A stretch of 64,000 nucleotides of DNA from Paenibacillus pasadenensis (GCF_023715725.1 NZ_JAMBOT010000010.1:1-64000), one strand, 5' to 3'. Numbered from the stretch's first letter, positions 6,028 to 15,205 are shown. A program made the numbers and translations. The notes: generated from the sequence alone by a model not told the origin.

Positions 6028-8157
6028 GTGACGTTAAAAACAAGGCTCTCCCTGTTCATTTCGCTGCTGGTCGGCTTCATGCTGGTGCTGAACTTATTCT
6101 TCAATGATTTTTTCATCCGTCAGGCGCTGGAGAAGCAATACGACCGGTTCACGGAAAATGTAGCAGTTCAAACGGTCAAACTGTATGAAATGTACCGGAA
6201 TGGAGAGGCGTTCTCGCTGGAGACGGCTTACAATCATCTGCAGCTCGCGACCCGGGTAGCAAGCGAGATGATTGACGGCGCCGCTCCGGACGCAGAACGG
6301 CTGCAGGTAATAAAAGAACAAACGGGCGTGACAGAGTTGGAGGTGTTGGAGCGGGTACCGGATGGGCTGACTGTTCGGGCAACTACGATTAAAGAAGGGG
6401 CGGGAGTAAGTGACAAGAAAGAGCTAAGCGAGAAGCTTGCTCAAAAGGAAGGCTTTTATCTGGATCGTACCTCTTTAGCCAAACGTTCACTCATTTCCGG
6501 TTATTACATATCCGGCAGCTCGCCGCTAGTGGTTCGGGCAGCCATTCCGTCACGAGGCCTTGGACCGGAACAAATGATTCAGCATGTTATTCAATATGAG
6601 CCTCAAGTGCTGGAGCTTGGGATTTGGAAAATGAACGCCTCGGGAACGCCTGACTTAATTTATGGCAATGGGGCTTTTTTTGAGGATCAGTCCGAGCAGG
6701 CGCTGCTAAGTGCGACCGAGCCCAAATTACGTCATTCCAGAGTTCCAGATACAGATATTATGCGCAGCTCATATCCATTTCAAAGCGATGGGGCCCATTT
6801 TATTTTAAGCATGGCGGTGAACCGGATCGATGTTGATTATCTTTCCCAGATTCATGCCCGCAGTGAGCTGACCAGCTTTTTTGGGATGTTCCTGCTGCTC
6901 ATGCTAGGCACATGGCTGATCATTCGTTCTTCACTCAAGCCGCTCCGGCTTATTGTCGGCAAAGTAGGCGAGGTAGCGGCAGGCCGCTTTGACACGCCGC
7001 TGGAAGCGAATCGGAGAGATGAAATAGGCGAGCTGGCGCATCAGATCAACATCATGTCCCGCAATTTGAGCCGTCATACGGGAGAATTGAGAGCTGCCTC
7101 GGAGGAGAACGCCAAAATCAAGGAGCAGCTCGAATCCATCATCCAGAACACCGCGGACTGCATCGTTATTTTGGGACTGGATTGCCGAATTATTAAGGTG
7201 AATCGTGCTTTCTGCCAGTTGTTCGGGTACACGGAGGAGGAGGCGCTGCAGCACAGTATTCCCGAGCTTCTTCATCCCGAGAATCATCGCTTCAAAAAGA
7301 GAGATGTTGCGCGTTTATTGGAAGGGGAAACGCTGGCCGCAGCCGAAGAGGACTGGCGCCGCAAAGACGGCGAGTACATTCGCGTAAGCTCCAGCCTGAG
7401 CGCGATTCGCAACGGAGCAGGAGAAGTATGGGCTTTGGCTGCCGTGCTGCGCGACATTTCATCCAAGTCTCAAATGGAAGAACTGTTGCGGCGGTCCGAG
7501 AAGCTGACGACGGTTGGCCAGCTGGCCGCAGGCGTAGCGCATGAAATTCGTAATCCGCTTACAACGCTGCGCGGCTTCCTCCAGCTGCAGCAGGAGAGCG
7601 GCAAGCTGAATTTGCGGCATAACGACATTATGCTGGCGGAGCTGGACCGGATTAATCTGATCGTCAGCGAATTTCTTATTCTGGCCAAGCCTCAGGCGAC
7701 GCGGTTTCAGGTTAAAGATGTGCGCTTTGTGCTCGGTGATGTCGTTTCGCTGCTCGATAGCGAAGGCCATCTTAAAAATGTTGTGTTCCACACCCGTTTT
7801 GCTGCGGAATCCTGTCTCATCTCGTGTGAGGAGAACCAGCTGAAGCAGGTATTTATCAATATTATCAAAAATGCCATCGAAGCCATGCCGCAAGGCGGCA
7901 ATGTTTACTTCGACATTACAAGGCCGATAGACCATGAAGTGGCGATCTGTATCATTGATGAAGGAGTCGGCATTCCGGAGGACATTATTCCGCGCATCGG
8001 CGACCCGTTTTTTACCGCTAAGGAAACCGGGACCGGCCTCGGCATTATGGTCAGCCAACGTATTATTCAAGCTCACAAAGGAACGATGAGCATTGCAAGC
8101 AAGCTTGGCGAAGGCACGGCTATTACGCTCGTCCTGCCCGCATTCCAAGAGAAGTAA
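6028..8157 (+). CDS. Membrane sensor histidine kinase (HAMP-PAS-HisKA-HATPase), sporulation-kinase-like
   Basis: A 709-residue sensor. TM1 is at about residues 8-28 and is followed by an extracytoplasmic sensor region. TM2 is at about 280-300, HAMP at about 302-355 and a PAS domain at about 370-480. The phosphoacceptor His505 lies in AHEIRNPLTTLRGFLQL. The ATPase has its N box (NIIKNAIEAM), DEGVGIPED and GTGLGI. No response regulator is adjacent, as with the orphan Kin kinases that feed the Spo0A phosphorelay; the domain plan fits that group. The start is a GTG with AAAGGATG upstream. The promoter side holds the DnaA-box cluster. The ligand is unknown. Confidence 0.88.
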   Translation: MTLKTRLSLFISLLVGFMLVLNLFFNDFFIRQALEKQYDRFTENVAVQTVKLYEMYRNGEAFSLETAYNHLQLATRVASEMIDGAAPDAERLQVIKEQTGVTELEVLERVPDGLTVRATTIKEGAGVSDKKELSEKLAQKEGFYLDRTSLAKRSLISGYYISGSSPLVVRAAIPSRGLGPEQMIQHVIQYEPQVLELGIWKMNASGTPDLIYGNGAFFEDQSEQALLSATEPKLRHSRVPDTDIMRSSYPFQSDGAHFILSMAVNRIDVDYLSQIHARSELTSFFGMFLLLMLGTWLIIRSSLKPLRLIVGKVGEVAAGRFDTPLEANRRDEIGELAHQINIMSRNLSRHTGELRAASEENAKIKEQLESIIQNTADCIVILGLDCRIIKVNRAFCQLFGYTEEEALQHSIPELLHPENHRFKKRDVARLLEGETLAAAEEDWRRKDGEYIRVSSSLSAIRNGAGEVWALAAVLRDISSKSQMEELLRRSEKLTTVGQLAAGVAHEIRNPLTTLRGFLQLQQESGKLNLRHNDIMLAELDRINLIVSEFLILAKPQATRFQVKDVRFVLGDVVSLLDSEGHLKNVVFHTRFAAESCLISCEENQLKQVFINIIKNAIEAMPQGGNVYFDITRPIDHEVAICIIDEGVGIPEDIIPRIGDPFFTAKETGTGLGIMVSQRIIQAHKGTMSIASKLGEGTAITLVLPAFQEK

Positions 8158-8261
8158 GGTTTCGGCGGGGCTTACGGGCCGGCATTATGATACAATAAAG
8201 CCATTATCAGCAGCGGCTGCGGAGGTCCGTACCGCATGGAATATGGGGTGTCAGCAAGCGG

Positions 8262-8987
8262 ATGCGTATTAACAAATGGATTAGCGAAACCGGCTACTGC
8301 TCGCGCCGGGAGGCGGACAAGCTGGTCAGCGACGGTCATGTGACGATAAACGGCGAGACCGCGCTGCTTGGCAGCCAGGTAGAGGCGGGGGACGAGGTAT
8401 GCATTAACGGCAAACCGCTCTCTACGCACAGCCAGCATGTGTATATCGCGCTTAACAAGCCGGTCGGCATTACCTCCACGACAGAGGGACATGTGGAGGG
8501 CAATATCGTCGATTTCATCGGGCATAAGGAAAGAATTTTTCCGATTGGGCGTCTGGATAAAGACTCCGAGGGACTCATTCTGCTGACCAACGACGGCGAT
8601 ATTGTAAACCGGATCTTGCGCGCCGAGGGCCGCCACGAGAAAGAATATATCGTTACAATTGACCGACCCGTTACGCCGATGTTCCTGAAAGGAATGAGCG
8701 AGGGAGTTCGGATTTTAGGCAGCATGACGCTGCCCTGCACCGTGACGCGGGTGAGCGAGCGTGTATTCCGCATTGTTCTGACCGAGGGCAAAAACCGCCA
8801 AATTCGCCGCATGTGCAGCGCTTTTGGCTATCGGGTGCGCCGTCTGCAGCGGGTGCGGATCATGAACATAAGCCTGGGCAGCCTGCCTGTCGGCAAATGG
8901 CGTGATCTGACCCGCGAGGAGCTTCAGGAGCTGTTCACGGAGCTGCAGTATGAGCCCGCTGCATCTTCGGGCCGTTCCGATCGTTAA
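8262..8987 (+). CDS. rluF: 23S rRNA pseudouridine synthase, RluF/RsuA family
   Basis: A 241-residue enzyme that converts uridine to pseudouridine in 23S rRNA; RluF of E. coli acts at U2604. An N-terminal S4 RNA-binding domain (residues 1-60, with INKWISETGYCSRREADKLV) is followed by the catalytic domain. The nucleophile is Asp99 in IGRLDKDSEGLILLTNDGD, and EGKNRQIRRM is the second family signature. KDSEG and HEKEYIV favour RluF over RsuA or RluB. It lies about 100 bases after the kinase gene and could be read through from it. A shared terminator follows. Confidence 0.88.
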   Translation: MRINKWISETGYCSRREADKLVSDGHVTINGETALLGSQVEAGDEVCINGKPLSTHSQHVYIALNKPVGITSTTEGHVEGNIVDFIGHKERIFPIGRLDKDSEGLILLTNDGDIVNRILRAEGRHEKEYIVTIDRPVTPMFLKGMSEGVRILGSMTLPCTVTRVSERVFRIVLTEGKNRQIRRMCSAFGYRVRRLQRVRIMNISLGSLPVGKWRDLTREELQELFTELQYEPAASSGRSDR

Positions 8988-9077
8988 GGATACAGCTGGC
9001 GGGCTTGAATGCAAACAAGGTCGGCTCGGGGCGCGCATCACGCGGTATACGCTGCCTATAACGCCAAGTATAAGTTG

Positions 9078-9125
9078 AAGAAGCCTCGCCTTTCCCCGGA
9101 TTGTCAGGGAAGGGCGAGGCTTCTT
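9078..9125. terminator. Bidirectional intrinsic terminator between rluF and motB
   Basis: AGAAGCCTCGCCTTTCCC pairs with GGGAAGGGCGAGGCTTCT with one wobble pair. T run on the plus strand; also usable for the end of motB. Confidence 0.85.
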
Positions 9126-9157
9126 TTCGCAGCTAGGGACAAAACGGTTAACCGGGC

Positions 9158-10009
9158 TTACTTGAAGCCGGAGGAGATCATCGTGGCTGCCGAGGGCTGG
9201 CCGTAGTTGCGGATGATCGATACCTCAACCCGGCGGTTTTTGGCACGGCCGGCTTCGGTATCGTTCTTGGCGACAGGCTCGTATTCCCCTTGACCAACGG
9301 CGCTGAAGCGCTTCGGATCCAGCTTGCTGTTCTGCAGCAGCACGTCCATGAACCGGACGGCGCGCATCGTGCTCAAATCCCAGTTGGAGCGGAACTGCGA
9401 GGTGCTAATAGGCTGGTTATCCGTATGACCGGTTACCATAACCTCATAGTTCGGGTATTTCTGCAGGATGCTGCTAATGAATGTGCCAAGTTTCTCCGCT
9501 TCCGGCTTAACACTCGCACTGCCGGAAGGGAATAAAGCCCGGTCGCTAATTGTAATCATGAGACGGGATTGGTTCAGCTTTGTTTCCAGCGAGGTGCTCA
9601 GGCCATTGTCTTTAATGTACTGATCCACCTGGCGCTTAAGCTTCTCCAGATCTTCCTGCTCCTTCTTCATCAGCTCTTGCATAGCTTTGTCCAGATTGGC
9701 CGCTGTTACCTGCTGCTGAGTGGAGGATTCGTTTTTGACATCGGAGGAGGAACCCTCCTCCTTCTTCTTCACGTCGGATACCATGCCTTCGGTATCGATC
9801 GACTTATAACTTTCCAGCACGCCGTTGCCGCCCGACAGAGCGATGTTGAAGGCGCGGCTCATCTCCTCGAATTTCTTGGCGTCTACGCTGCTTGAGGCAT
9901 ACAGTACGATGAACAGCGCCAGCAGCAGCGTGAGCAGATCGGCATATGGAATGAGCCAGGACTCGTCTACATGCTCTTCATGATCGTCGTGTCTATGCTT
10001 CTTGCTCAA
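9158..10009 (-). CDS. motB: Flagellar stator protein MotB
   Basis: The peptidoglycan-anchored half of the flagellar stator, 283 residues. The single membrane helix is at about residues 19-40. The proton-carrying Asp24 is in IPYADLLTLLLALFIVLYA, the same position as in B. subtilis MotB. An unusually charged, Ser- and Lys-rich linker (residues about 75-120) follows. The OmpA/MotB domain (about 140-265) has the cell-wall binding segment VTGHTDNQP and GRAKNRRVEV. Its start overlaps the end of motA by 17 bases, so the pair is coupled. Ion type (H+ or Na+) cannot be settled from sequence alone; resemblance is to MotB rather than MotS. Confidence 0.93.
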   Translation of the reverse strand: MSKKHRHDDHEEHVDESWLIPYADLLTLLLALFIVLYASSSVDAKKFEEMSRAFNIALSGGNGVLESYKSIDTEGMVSDVKKKEEGSSSDVKNESSTQQQVTAANLDKAMQELMKKEQEDLEKLKRQVDQYIKDNGLSTSLETKLNQSRLMITISDRALFPSGSASVKPEAEKLGTFISSILQKYPNYEVMVTGHTDNQPISTSQFRSNWDLSTMRAVRFMDVLLQNSKLDPKRFSAVGQGEYEPVAKNDTEAGRAKNRRVEVSIIRNYGQPSAATMISSGFK

Positions 10010-10796
10010 TGAGCTTCCCTTCTTTCGAGGCTTGCATTTGGACGCGCTCCTTCGGCGTCAGATATACGGACAGCTTCTGATTGATTGCGATTGTGGACAC
10101 GCCGGATTGAATCGACAGAAGCCCTTCCACCATCATCAGCTTGAGCTGTACTTCGCGTTTGGACATCCGCTTCAGCTTGTTGGCAATCGGGTGCCAGAGC
10201 ACATATCCGGTGAAAATGCCGAGCAGCGTTGCAATGAACGCGCCTGCGATGGCGTGAGCAAGCTTTGTCATGTCGCTCATGTCGGCGAGAGCAGCGACCA
10301 GGCCGACAACAGCTCCCAATACGCCGAGTGTAGGAGCATAGGTTCCGGCTTGCGTAAACAGCAGGGCGCCGGCTTTGTGGCGCTCTTCCATCGCGCTGAT
10401 ATCTTCCAGCAGCACGTCGCGGACGAAGTCCTGGTCGTTGCCGTCAATAATCATGCGCATGCCGTTGCGGAGGAACGGATCTTCAATATCCTCGACCTTC
10501 GCCTCCAGGGCGAGCAGGCCTTCGCGGCGGGTAATGCTTGCCCATTCCGCGAACATTGTAATCAGCTCTTGGCGTGAAACCAGCTTGATGCTGATGAAAG
10601 TCATTTTGATCAGGAGCGGGAATTTAGCCAGCTCGGACATAGGAAAGCCGATAAAAAGAGAAGCAGCGGTTCCGACAAGAATAATCATGAACGCCGCAGG
10701 GTTCAACAGAGTTTCCAGGCCGGCGCCTTTAAGCACCATTCCGGCGAGAACGGCGGTAAGACCTAATACAATACCGATAACAGTTGATTTTTCCAT
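9993..10796 (-). CDS. motA: Flagellar stator protein MotA
   Basis: The 267-residue membrane half of the stator, with four helices. It couples ion flow through the MotA5MotB2 complex to rotor torque. MFAEWASITRREGLLALEA and the conserved TYAPTLGVLGAVVGL block in TM3 are typical. The start is placed at the ATG at 10796 (MEKSTVIG) because this matches the family N-terminus and GGGGTG lies before it; the frame extends 18 codons further without a family match. It is first gene of the motAB operon, with a possible SigD-type promoter about 80 bases upstream. Confidence 0.93.
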   Translation of the reverse strand: MEKSTVIGIVLGLTAVLAGMVLKGAGLETLLNPAAFMIILVGTAASLFIGFPMSELAKFPLLIKMTFISIKLVSRQELITMFAEWASITRREGLLALEAKVEDIEDPFLRNGMRMIIDGNDQDFVRDVLLEDISAMEERHKAGALLFTQAGTYAPTLGVLGAVVGLVAALADMSDMTKLAHAIAGAFIATLLGIFTGYVLWHPIANKLKRMSKREVQLKLMMVEGLLSIQSGVSTIAINQKLSVYLTPKERVQMQASKEGKLIEQEA

Positions 10797-10874
10797 AGTA
10801 CACCCCGTCCAGTTGAAAATGCGGGAGAGCGGATGAGGCCGAATCATCACGCTGCGCGGGCCCGTTTCCCCTAT

Positions 10875-10902
10875 ATATCGACTCAGGGGGCGGGGGAAAT
10901 TA
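10875..10902 (-). promoter_or_regulatory. Possible SigD (flagellar sigma) promoter of motAB
   Basis: On the minus strand TAAT, 16 bases, GTCGATAT. This is close to the SigD pattern TAAA-N15-GCCGATAT, with an imperfect -35, one extra spacer base and one mismatch in the -10. Placed about 80 bases before motA, the expected target of SigD. Tentative. Confidence 0.4.
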
Positions 10903-10979
10903 GATAAATTTTTGAAGAAGTATAGTCACATTGCGTTAGAAGTTGGAATAACCGTGTACAATAGAAGCTATAAATGCGT

Positions 10980-11136
10980 GTTCAAAAAGATCGCCATTCA
11001 GCACCGAGAAGGTTGTGTGAACCTGAAAAAGAAGGCTGGCAAACCTACAGAGCACCGGACTTTGAGGGTGAACGCAAAATTCGATGTCGAGTTCGCTTCC
11101 AGGTTTGCATCGTGATCAATGGGGTGCTTTTTGAAC
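10980..11136. repeat. 157-bp element bounded by inverted repeats
   Basis: The ends GTTCAAAAAG (10980-10989) and CTTTTTGAAC (11127-11136) are exact inverted copies, and about 20 of the outer 26 bases match in inverted sense. A second inverted pair, GCAAACCT (11039-11046) and AGGTTTGC (11101-11108), lies inside, as does the small hairpin AGGTT-GTGTG-AACCT. No protein is convincing across it. It could be a miniature transposable element or a structured RNA. It precedes the small gene at 11181. Confidence 0.55.
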
Positions 11137-11180
11137 GACATCTATAAAGCGCTGATGTTATAGGAAGGTAGGTATGCTGG

Positions 11181-11474
11181 ATGGGCGTCAAACATGCGAG
11201 GGAATACAAGGATATTTTAGGTGATTTAACCGATGCGGTGAGCGCGATTCGCGACAGTTATTCCTTTTTTGAAATGAGCAGCGACGAGTGGGGAGAGCTG
11301 GGCGACGTCGAAAAGCGCGAAATTATGGAGGCGCTCGCGGACGACGTGTTTTACGGGCTTGGCGAAGAGCCGGTGCTTCACGTCGGCGAAGGCATCGTGG
11401 CCTATAAGCCGAAGTTCCACGTCATCGAGGTTATGGTGGACGGCAAGGAAGCCCGGATTGTGCGGCTGATTTAA
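11181..11474 (+). CDS. Small acidic hypothetical protein
   Basis: A 97-residue soluble acidic protein; no family recognised. It begins with a helical part (REYKDILGDLTDAVSAIRDS), then an acidic stretch, and ends in short strands (HVIEVMVDGKEARIVRL). A good ribosome site (AGGAAGG) precedes the ATG. The sequence looks coding and is followed by a stop and an untranslated stretch without a clear terminator. The 157-bp inverted-repeat element is directly upstream and may form its leader. Confidence 0.6.
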   Translation: MGVKHAREYKDILGDLTDAVSAIRDSYSFFEMSSDEWGELGDVEKREIMEALADDVFYGLGEEPVLHVGEGIVAYKPKFHVIEVMVDGKEARIVRLI

Positions 11475-11601
11475 AAGAGGCGGGAAAAATGTCCGAGATA
11501 GCGGTTGAAATCTGACGTCAAAAGTGAATGCGGACGATAATGCCCGCGGGCTCAGTCCCGGCGGGCTGTTTGGCGTTTATAGAGGCTTGTATGCTGCTAA
11601 A

Positions 11602-12111
11602 TTACCGGCCTTGGTAAACCATACAATGGAACTGGCGGGGACCGTCCGGTGTGCGCCGCTCGTACGTATCGGTCAGCTTGAAGCCTGCTTTTTCGTAAGC
11701 GCGGCGCGCCCGGATGTTCCAGATGAGAACCTCAAGGTCAATTTCGTCCTGCGGCTTACGGCGGCGGGCTTCTTCAACGAGCAATCGGACAAAAGAGGGG
11801 CCGATTCCGTCGCCGCAAAGGTCCGGCCGCATCGCGAGACCGAGCCGGGTCACGCCGACGATCGGGAAAAATTGAGCGTAACCTACGAGCTCTCCGTCCT
11901 GCTCATCGATGATGGCCGCATATTGCTCCCCGCGAAGCTTCGGATCTCCGAATTCGATCTCAAGCCTTTTCAGCGTCTCCCAGGGCTCATTATTGTAAAC
12001 GTCATAAGGGGGCTTGAAGCGCCAACGGCATACTTCTTCCGCATGCTGCTCGTTCATCGGGACGACCTTCCAGCCGGAAGCCGGTCCCGGATTTTTTGCG
12101 TCTGTATTCAT
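11602..12111 (-). CDS. GNAT family N-acetyltransferase
   Basis: A 169-residue acetyl-CoA-dependent acetyltransferase. The acceptor side starts VVPMNEQHAEEVCRWRF. The acetyl-CoA loop is RPDLCGDGIGPSFVRLLVEE, a variant of the Q/RxxGxG/A motif. The usual C-terminal strand pattern NIRARRAYEKAGF follows. The substrate is unknown; it resembles RimI-like or YkwB-like members. It is divergent from the MFS gene at 12237, so the spacer probably holds promoters for both. Confidence 0.85.
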   Translation of the reverse strand: MNTDAKNPGPASGWKVVPMNEQHAEEVCRWRFKPPYDVYNNEPWETLKRLEIEFGDPKLRGEQYAAIIDEQDGELVGYAQFFPIVGVTRLGLAMRPDLCGDGIGPSFVRLLVEEARRRKPQDEIDLEVLIWNIRARRAYEKAGFKLTDTYERRTPDGPRQFHCMVYQGR

Positions 12112-12236
12112 GGAATCCCCTTTCGGATAGGAATTCGGGCACAGCTATTATACCATTCCCCTTCAGGGTCGTGATAGAATGGAGGGACAAGCTGCCATAT
12201 TGAATTCAAGTCACGGTACGAGTTGAAGGAGCTACG

Positions 12237-13823
12237 ATGCGCAAACTGATTTTGCTTGGATGTCTGTCCTATTTTGTCATCGGTTTGGCCCATGTAGTGG
12301 CGGGAGCGGTGCTGGAGCCGATCATGGCCAACTACGAGCTGGACTACGCTGCGGCGGGCCAGTGGATTACGAATCAATTTCTTGGATTTTTGGTAGGGGT
12401 GCTCGCGGCGCCTGCCATCTCCTCGCGAATCGGCAGGCGGACAACGCTTATCATCGCCTTGGGGGCGCTGACAGCGGCGGAAGCGGTGTACAGCATTCTT
12501 CCTCCGTGGGAAATCATCCTCATCGCGGCTCCGGTGGCGGGTTTTGGCTTCGGCATGACGGAGGCTGTGGTAGGAGCGCTTGTAATGGACGTGTTCGCTA
12601 AAGGCAAAGCGTCGGTTATGGGCTGGCTGGAGGTTGCCTTCGGAGTCGGCGCGCTGGCGATGCCGGGCGTAGCTGCACTGCTTATCCGCGACGGCATTTG
12701 GTCGATGAGCTTCCCTGTGCTGACGGCGCTAGCCGGCGTATCGATGTTATTATGGATGACGCTTTCATTCGGCAAGGCCGATGAAGCGGTCGCTTATACG
12801 CCAAGGCTGGCTTTTAAGCCGGGAACGGATGAGGAAGCCCGCTTTGCGGAGGGTAAGGAAGCAAAGGCCTTCAAGCTGCTTGAAGCAGATGGCTCTGCAG
12901 CGGGACAGGGGTCTGACGAGTCTGGAATGGTGGCTGCTCCAGGTCTGGACGGTCCCGTTGCCGTGCCCGTTTCGGGCAAAGATACGGCGGGCGCAGCTGC
13001 GGTTCGGGTTAGCCCGGACCTTGAAGCAAACGCCTTGGCAGCGTCCGATGGTCTAGCTGGCGGCGCGGTTGCCGATGCGGTGCGAAGAAATGATGCAGCT
13101 GCAGGTCAAGTAGAGACGGGCGGTAAAACCTTGGCTGCCGGTGCAGCCGGAAGCTTTGAACGGGCAGAGTCGGTTGGAAGCCAAGCTGCAGCTGCGGACG
13201 ATGCTGCGGAAGAGACGAATGCGGCTGGTCCCGGCTGGCTTGGCTACCGCAAAGGGGCCTGGCCGCTGCTGTCGGTGGGCATGCTGTTCTTTTTCCTGTA
13301 CGTCGGGCTGGAAATGGTGTTTGCGAACTATTTGCCGTCCATTATGACGAACGGATCCGGCCTGCCAGAGGCGGAAGCATCCGCCGTGTTAAGCCTTTTC
13401 TGGGGCACGATGGTCGCTGGAAGATTAATCATCGGCATCGTTACGCGCAGGACGGGATACCGAATTTATCTGCTTGCTTCCGTAGGCGTGTCGCTCGTTA
13501 TGCTCGTTCTGCTTGCGGGAGCGCAGACGCTGAGCTGGACGCTGGTGTTTGTGGCGCTGTCCGGTTTTGGCATGGCAGGAATTTTTGCGATTGCGCTTAT
13601 ATATGTAAATGAACGCCTGCCGGGCATGACCGACCGGACAACAAGTCTGCTCGTTGCCTGCGGCGGCCTTGGCGGAGCGATCTTCCCTAAGCTGGGCGGC
13701 TGGCTGTTCGATCTGTACGGCTGGCAGCGGCTGCTGCAGCTGACTGCCGTTATGGCCTTTGTGCTGTTGGTGCTCGTGCTCGTGCTGCTGGCTATGCGGG
13801 ACCGCCTGAAGCCGACGGCTTAA
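12237..13823 (+). CDS. MFS transporter with a long Ala/Gly-rich central loop
   Basis: A 528-residue major facilitator with 12 predicted helices. The N-terminal half (residues 1-180) has the inter-helix motif SRIGRRTT. The C-terminal half is residues about 337-525. Between them lies a loop of about 155 residues (180-336) rich in Ala, Gly, Asp and Glu and of low complexity. Most 12-helix MFS proteins have a loop of 30-60 residues here. The frame is open throughout, so this is not a frameshift. No binding domain is visible in the loop. The substrate is unknown; the fold resembles sugar or drug efflux members of Bacilli. Confidence 0.83.
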   Translation: MRKLILLGCLSYFVIGLAHVVAGAVLEPIMANYELDYAAAGQWITNQFLGFLVGVLAAPAISSRIGRRTTLIIALGALTAAEAVYSILPPWEIILIAAPVAGFGFGMTEAVVGALVMDVFAKGKASVMGWLEVAFGVGALAMPGVAALLIRDGIWSMSFPVLTALAGVSMLLWMTLSFGKADEAVAYTPRLAFKPGTDEEARFAEGKEAKAFKLLEADGSAAGQGSDESGMVAAPGLDGPVAVPVSGKDTAGAAAVRVSPDLEANALAASDGLAGGAVADAVRRNDAAAGQVETGGKTLAAGAAGSFERAESVGSQAAAADDAAEETNAAGPGWLGYRKGAWPLLSVGMLFFFLYVGLEMVFANYLPSIMTNGSGLPEAEASAVLSLFWGTMVAGRLIIGIVTRRTGYRIYLLASVGVSLVMLVLLAGAQTLSWTLVFVALSGFGMAGIFAIALIYVNERLPGMTDRTTSLLVACGGLGGAIFPKLGGWLFDLYGWQRLLQLTAVMAFVLLVLVLVLLAMRDRLKPTA

Positions 13824-14071
13824 GAAAGTTTGGATGGCAGCTCATTACAGCAAGCTCAAAGGACGAACAGGCCGCTGACGTTGCATGCGCTCCTGCAGAA
13901 GTAGTCTATTGAAGATTGGATATTAATGAAGAGATTGGGCCAACGTAACGCGGCTAATGATTATTGGTAGGTTATTGGAAAATAAAGGGATATTTCTATA
14001 GCGGCGGTCTGAGAAAGCCTGATGCGGGTAAGGAAGGGATAGAAGCGCAACAACCGACTGGAGGGATACAA

Positions 14072-15169
14072 ATGAGAAGCCAAGAAAATCCGATTGTCCC
14101 GATGAAATGGCTGCTGGCCCGCATGTATGAGCCCGATCTGGTCATCGCGGATTGCCGGTTTGCGCTGGGCAAGCCCGACTCCGGGCGGAGCGCTTATGAC
14201 GAGGCGCATATTCCAGGCGCCGTCTATCTTGATCTGGAGCGGGATCTGTCCGCTCCAATCGGGGAGCACGGCGGACGCCATCCGCTGCCGGAGCCGGAAC
14301 TGCTGGAGGCGGCGCTGCGCCGCGCCGGAATCGGACCTGACAGCCGCGTCGTCGCGTACGACGACCAAGGCGGCGCAATGGCTTCCCGCCTGTGGTGGCT
14401 GCTGCGCTGGCTGGGCCATGACTCCGTATATGTCATGGACCAAGGCTTCTCCGCCTGGCAGGCGGCAGGGTTTCCGGTCACGGACGAGACGCGCGTCGTC
14501 GTGCCGGGAAGTTTTCAAGCCCGCGTGCAGCCGCAGCTGCTCGCCGGGGTAGACGAGGTGCGCGCCGCCTCCATTGCGGCGGCGCCCCATGCTTGGGACG
14601 CTGCCGGAGGCGAAGCCGGCAGCGGAACTGGAGCCGGCGGCGATGCTGCGCCGGCTGTGGAGGCGATCAAGCCGGCCAATTTGCGGCCGCTTGACCGCCT
14701 GGGCGCCGAGGCCTCCCTTGTGGACGGCCTCGAAGCCGCCTTCGGCGCAGTGGACGAGCCGGAGGATGGCGGCTCGTCCGCTGATGCAGCCGGCAATGGC
14801 GCGGCTGCCGCCTCCGGCGGGCCGGCGGAAGCCGCGCCGCTGCTCCTCGATTCCCGGGAGCCGCGCCGCTACGCCGGGCTGGAGGAACCGCTTGACCGCA
14901 AGGCGGGACATATTCCCGGCGCTGCCAATCTTTTTTGGAAAGGCGTCCTCGACGAAACAGGACGCTGGAAAACCGGCGACGAGCTGGCCGCCGCGCTGAG
15001 CGACGTCCCTCGGGACCGCGAGCTGATTGTCTACTGTGGCTCCGGAGTGACAGCTTGTCCGAACGTACTGGCTCTGCAAGCGGCGGGCTATAGCAACGTG
15101 AAGCTGTATGCGGGAAGCTGGAGCGATTGGATTAGTTACTCTAATAACCCGATCGCAACCGGGACGTAG
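14072..15169 (+). CDS. Two-domain sulfurtransferase (rhodanese, SseA/TST type)
   Basis: Transfers sulfane sulfur from thiosulfate or 3-mercaptopyruvate to a thiol acceptor. The 365-residue product has an inactive N-terminal rhodanese domain (about 1-165) and an active C-terminal one (about 255-365). The catalytic Cys322 lies in CGSGVTAC, the loop typical of SseA-like enzymes. The two are joined by an 85-residue Ala/Gly-rich low-complexity insert (about 173-255), which is unusual. The ATG at 14072 is chosen because GGAGGG lies 6 bases before it; the frame reaches back to 13964. It follows the MFS gene with a 250-base gap. Confidence 0.88.
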   Translation: MRSQENPIVPMKWLLARMYEPDLVIADCRFALGKPDSGRSAYDEAHIPGAVYLDLERDLSAPIGEHGGRHPLPEPELLEAALRRAGIGPDSRVVAYDDQGGAMASRLWWLLRWLGHDSVYVMDQGFSAWQAAGFPVTDETRVVVPGSFQARVQPQLLAGVDEVRAASIAAAPHAWDAAGGEAGSGTGAGGDAAPAVEAIKPANLRPLDRLGAEASLVDGLEAAFGAVDEPEDGGSSADAAGNGAAAASGGPAEAAPLLLDSREPRRYAGLEEPLDRKAGHIPGAANLFWKGVLDETGRWKTGDELAAALSDVPRDRELIVYCGSGVTACPNVLALQAAGYSNVKLYAGSWSDWISYSNNPIATGT

Positions 15170-15205
15170 AAGAATCGCGCAAGGCATAACAGTATTTAAA
15201 TGTTG

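Noticed and set aside
10912..11115. 67-codon plus-strand frame
   Set aside because: It runs through the 157-bp inverted-repeat element, has no ribosome site and no recognisable domain.
13961..15187. 408-codon minus-strand frame
   Set aside because: Antisense to the well-supported sulfurtransferase; long only because of the high GC content there.
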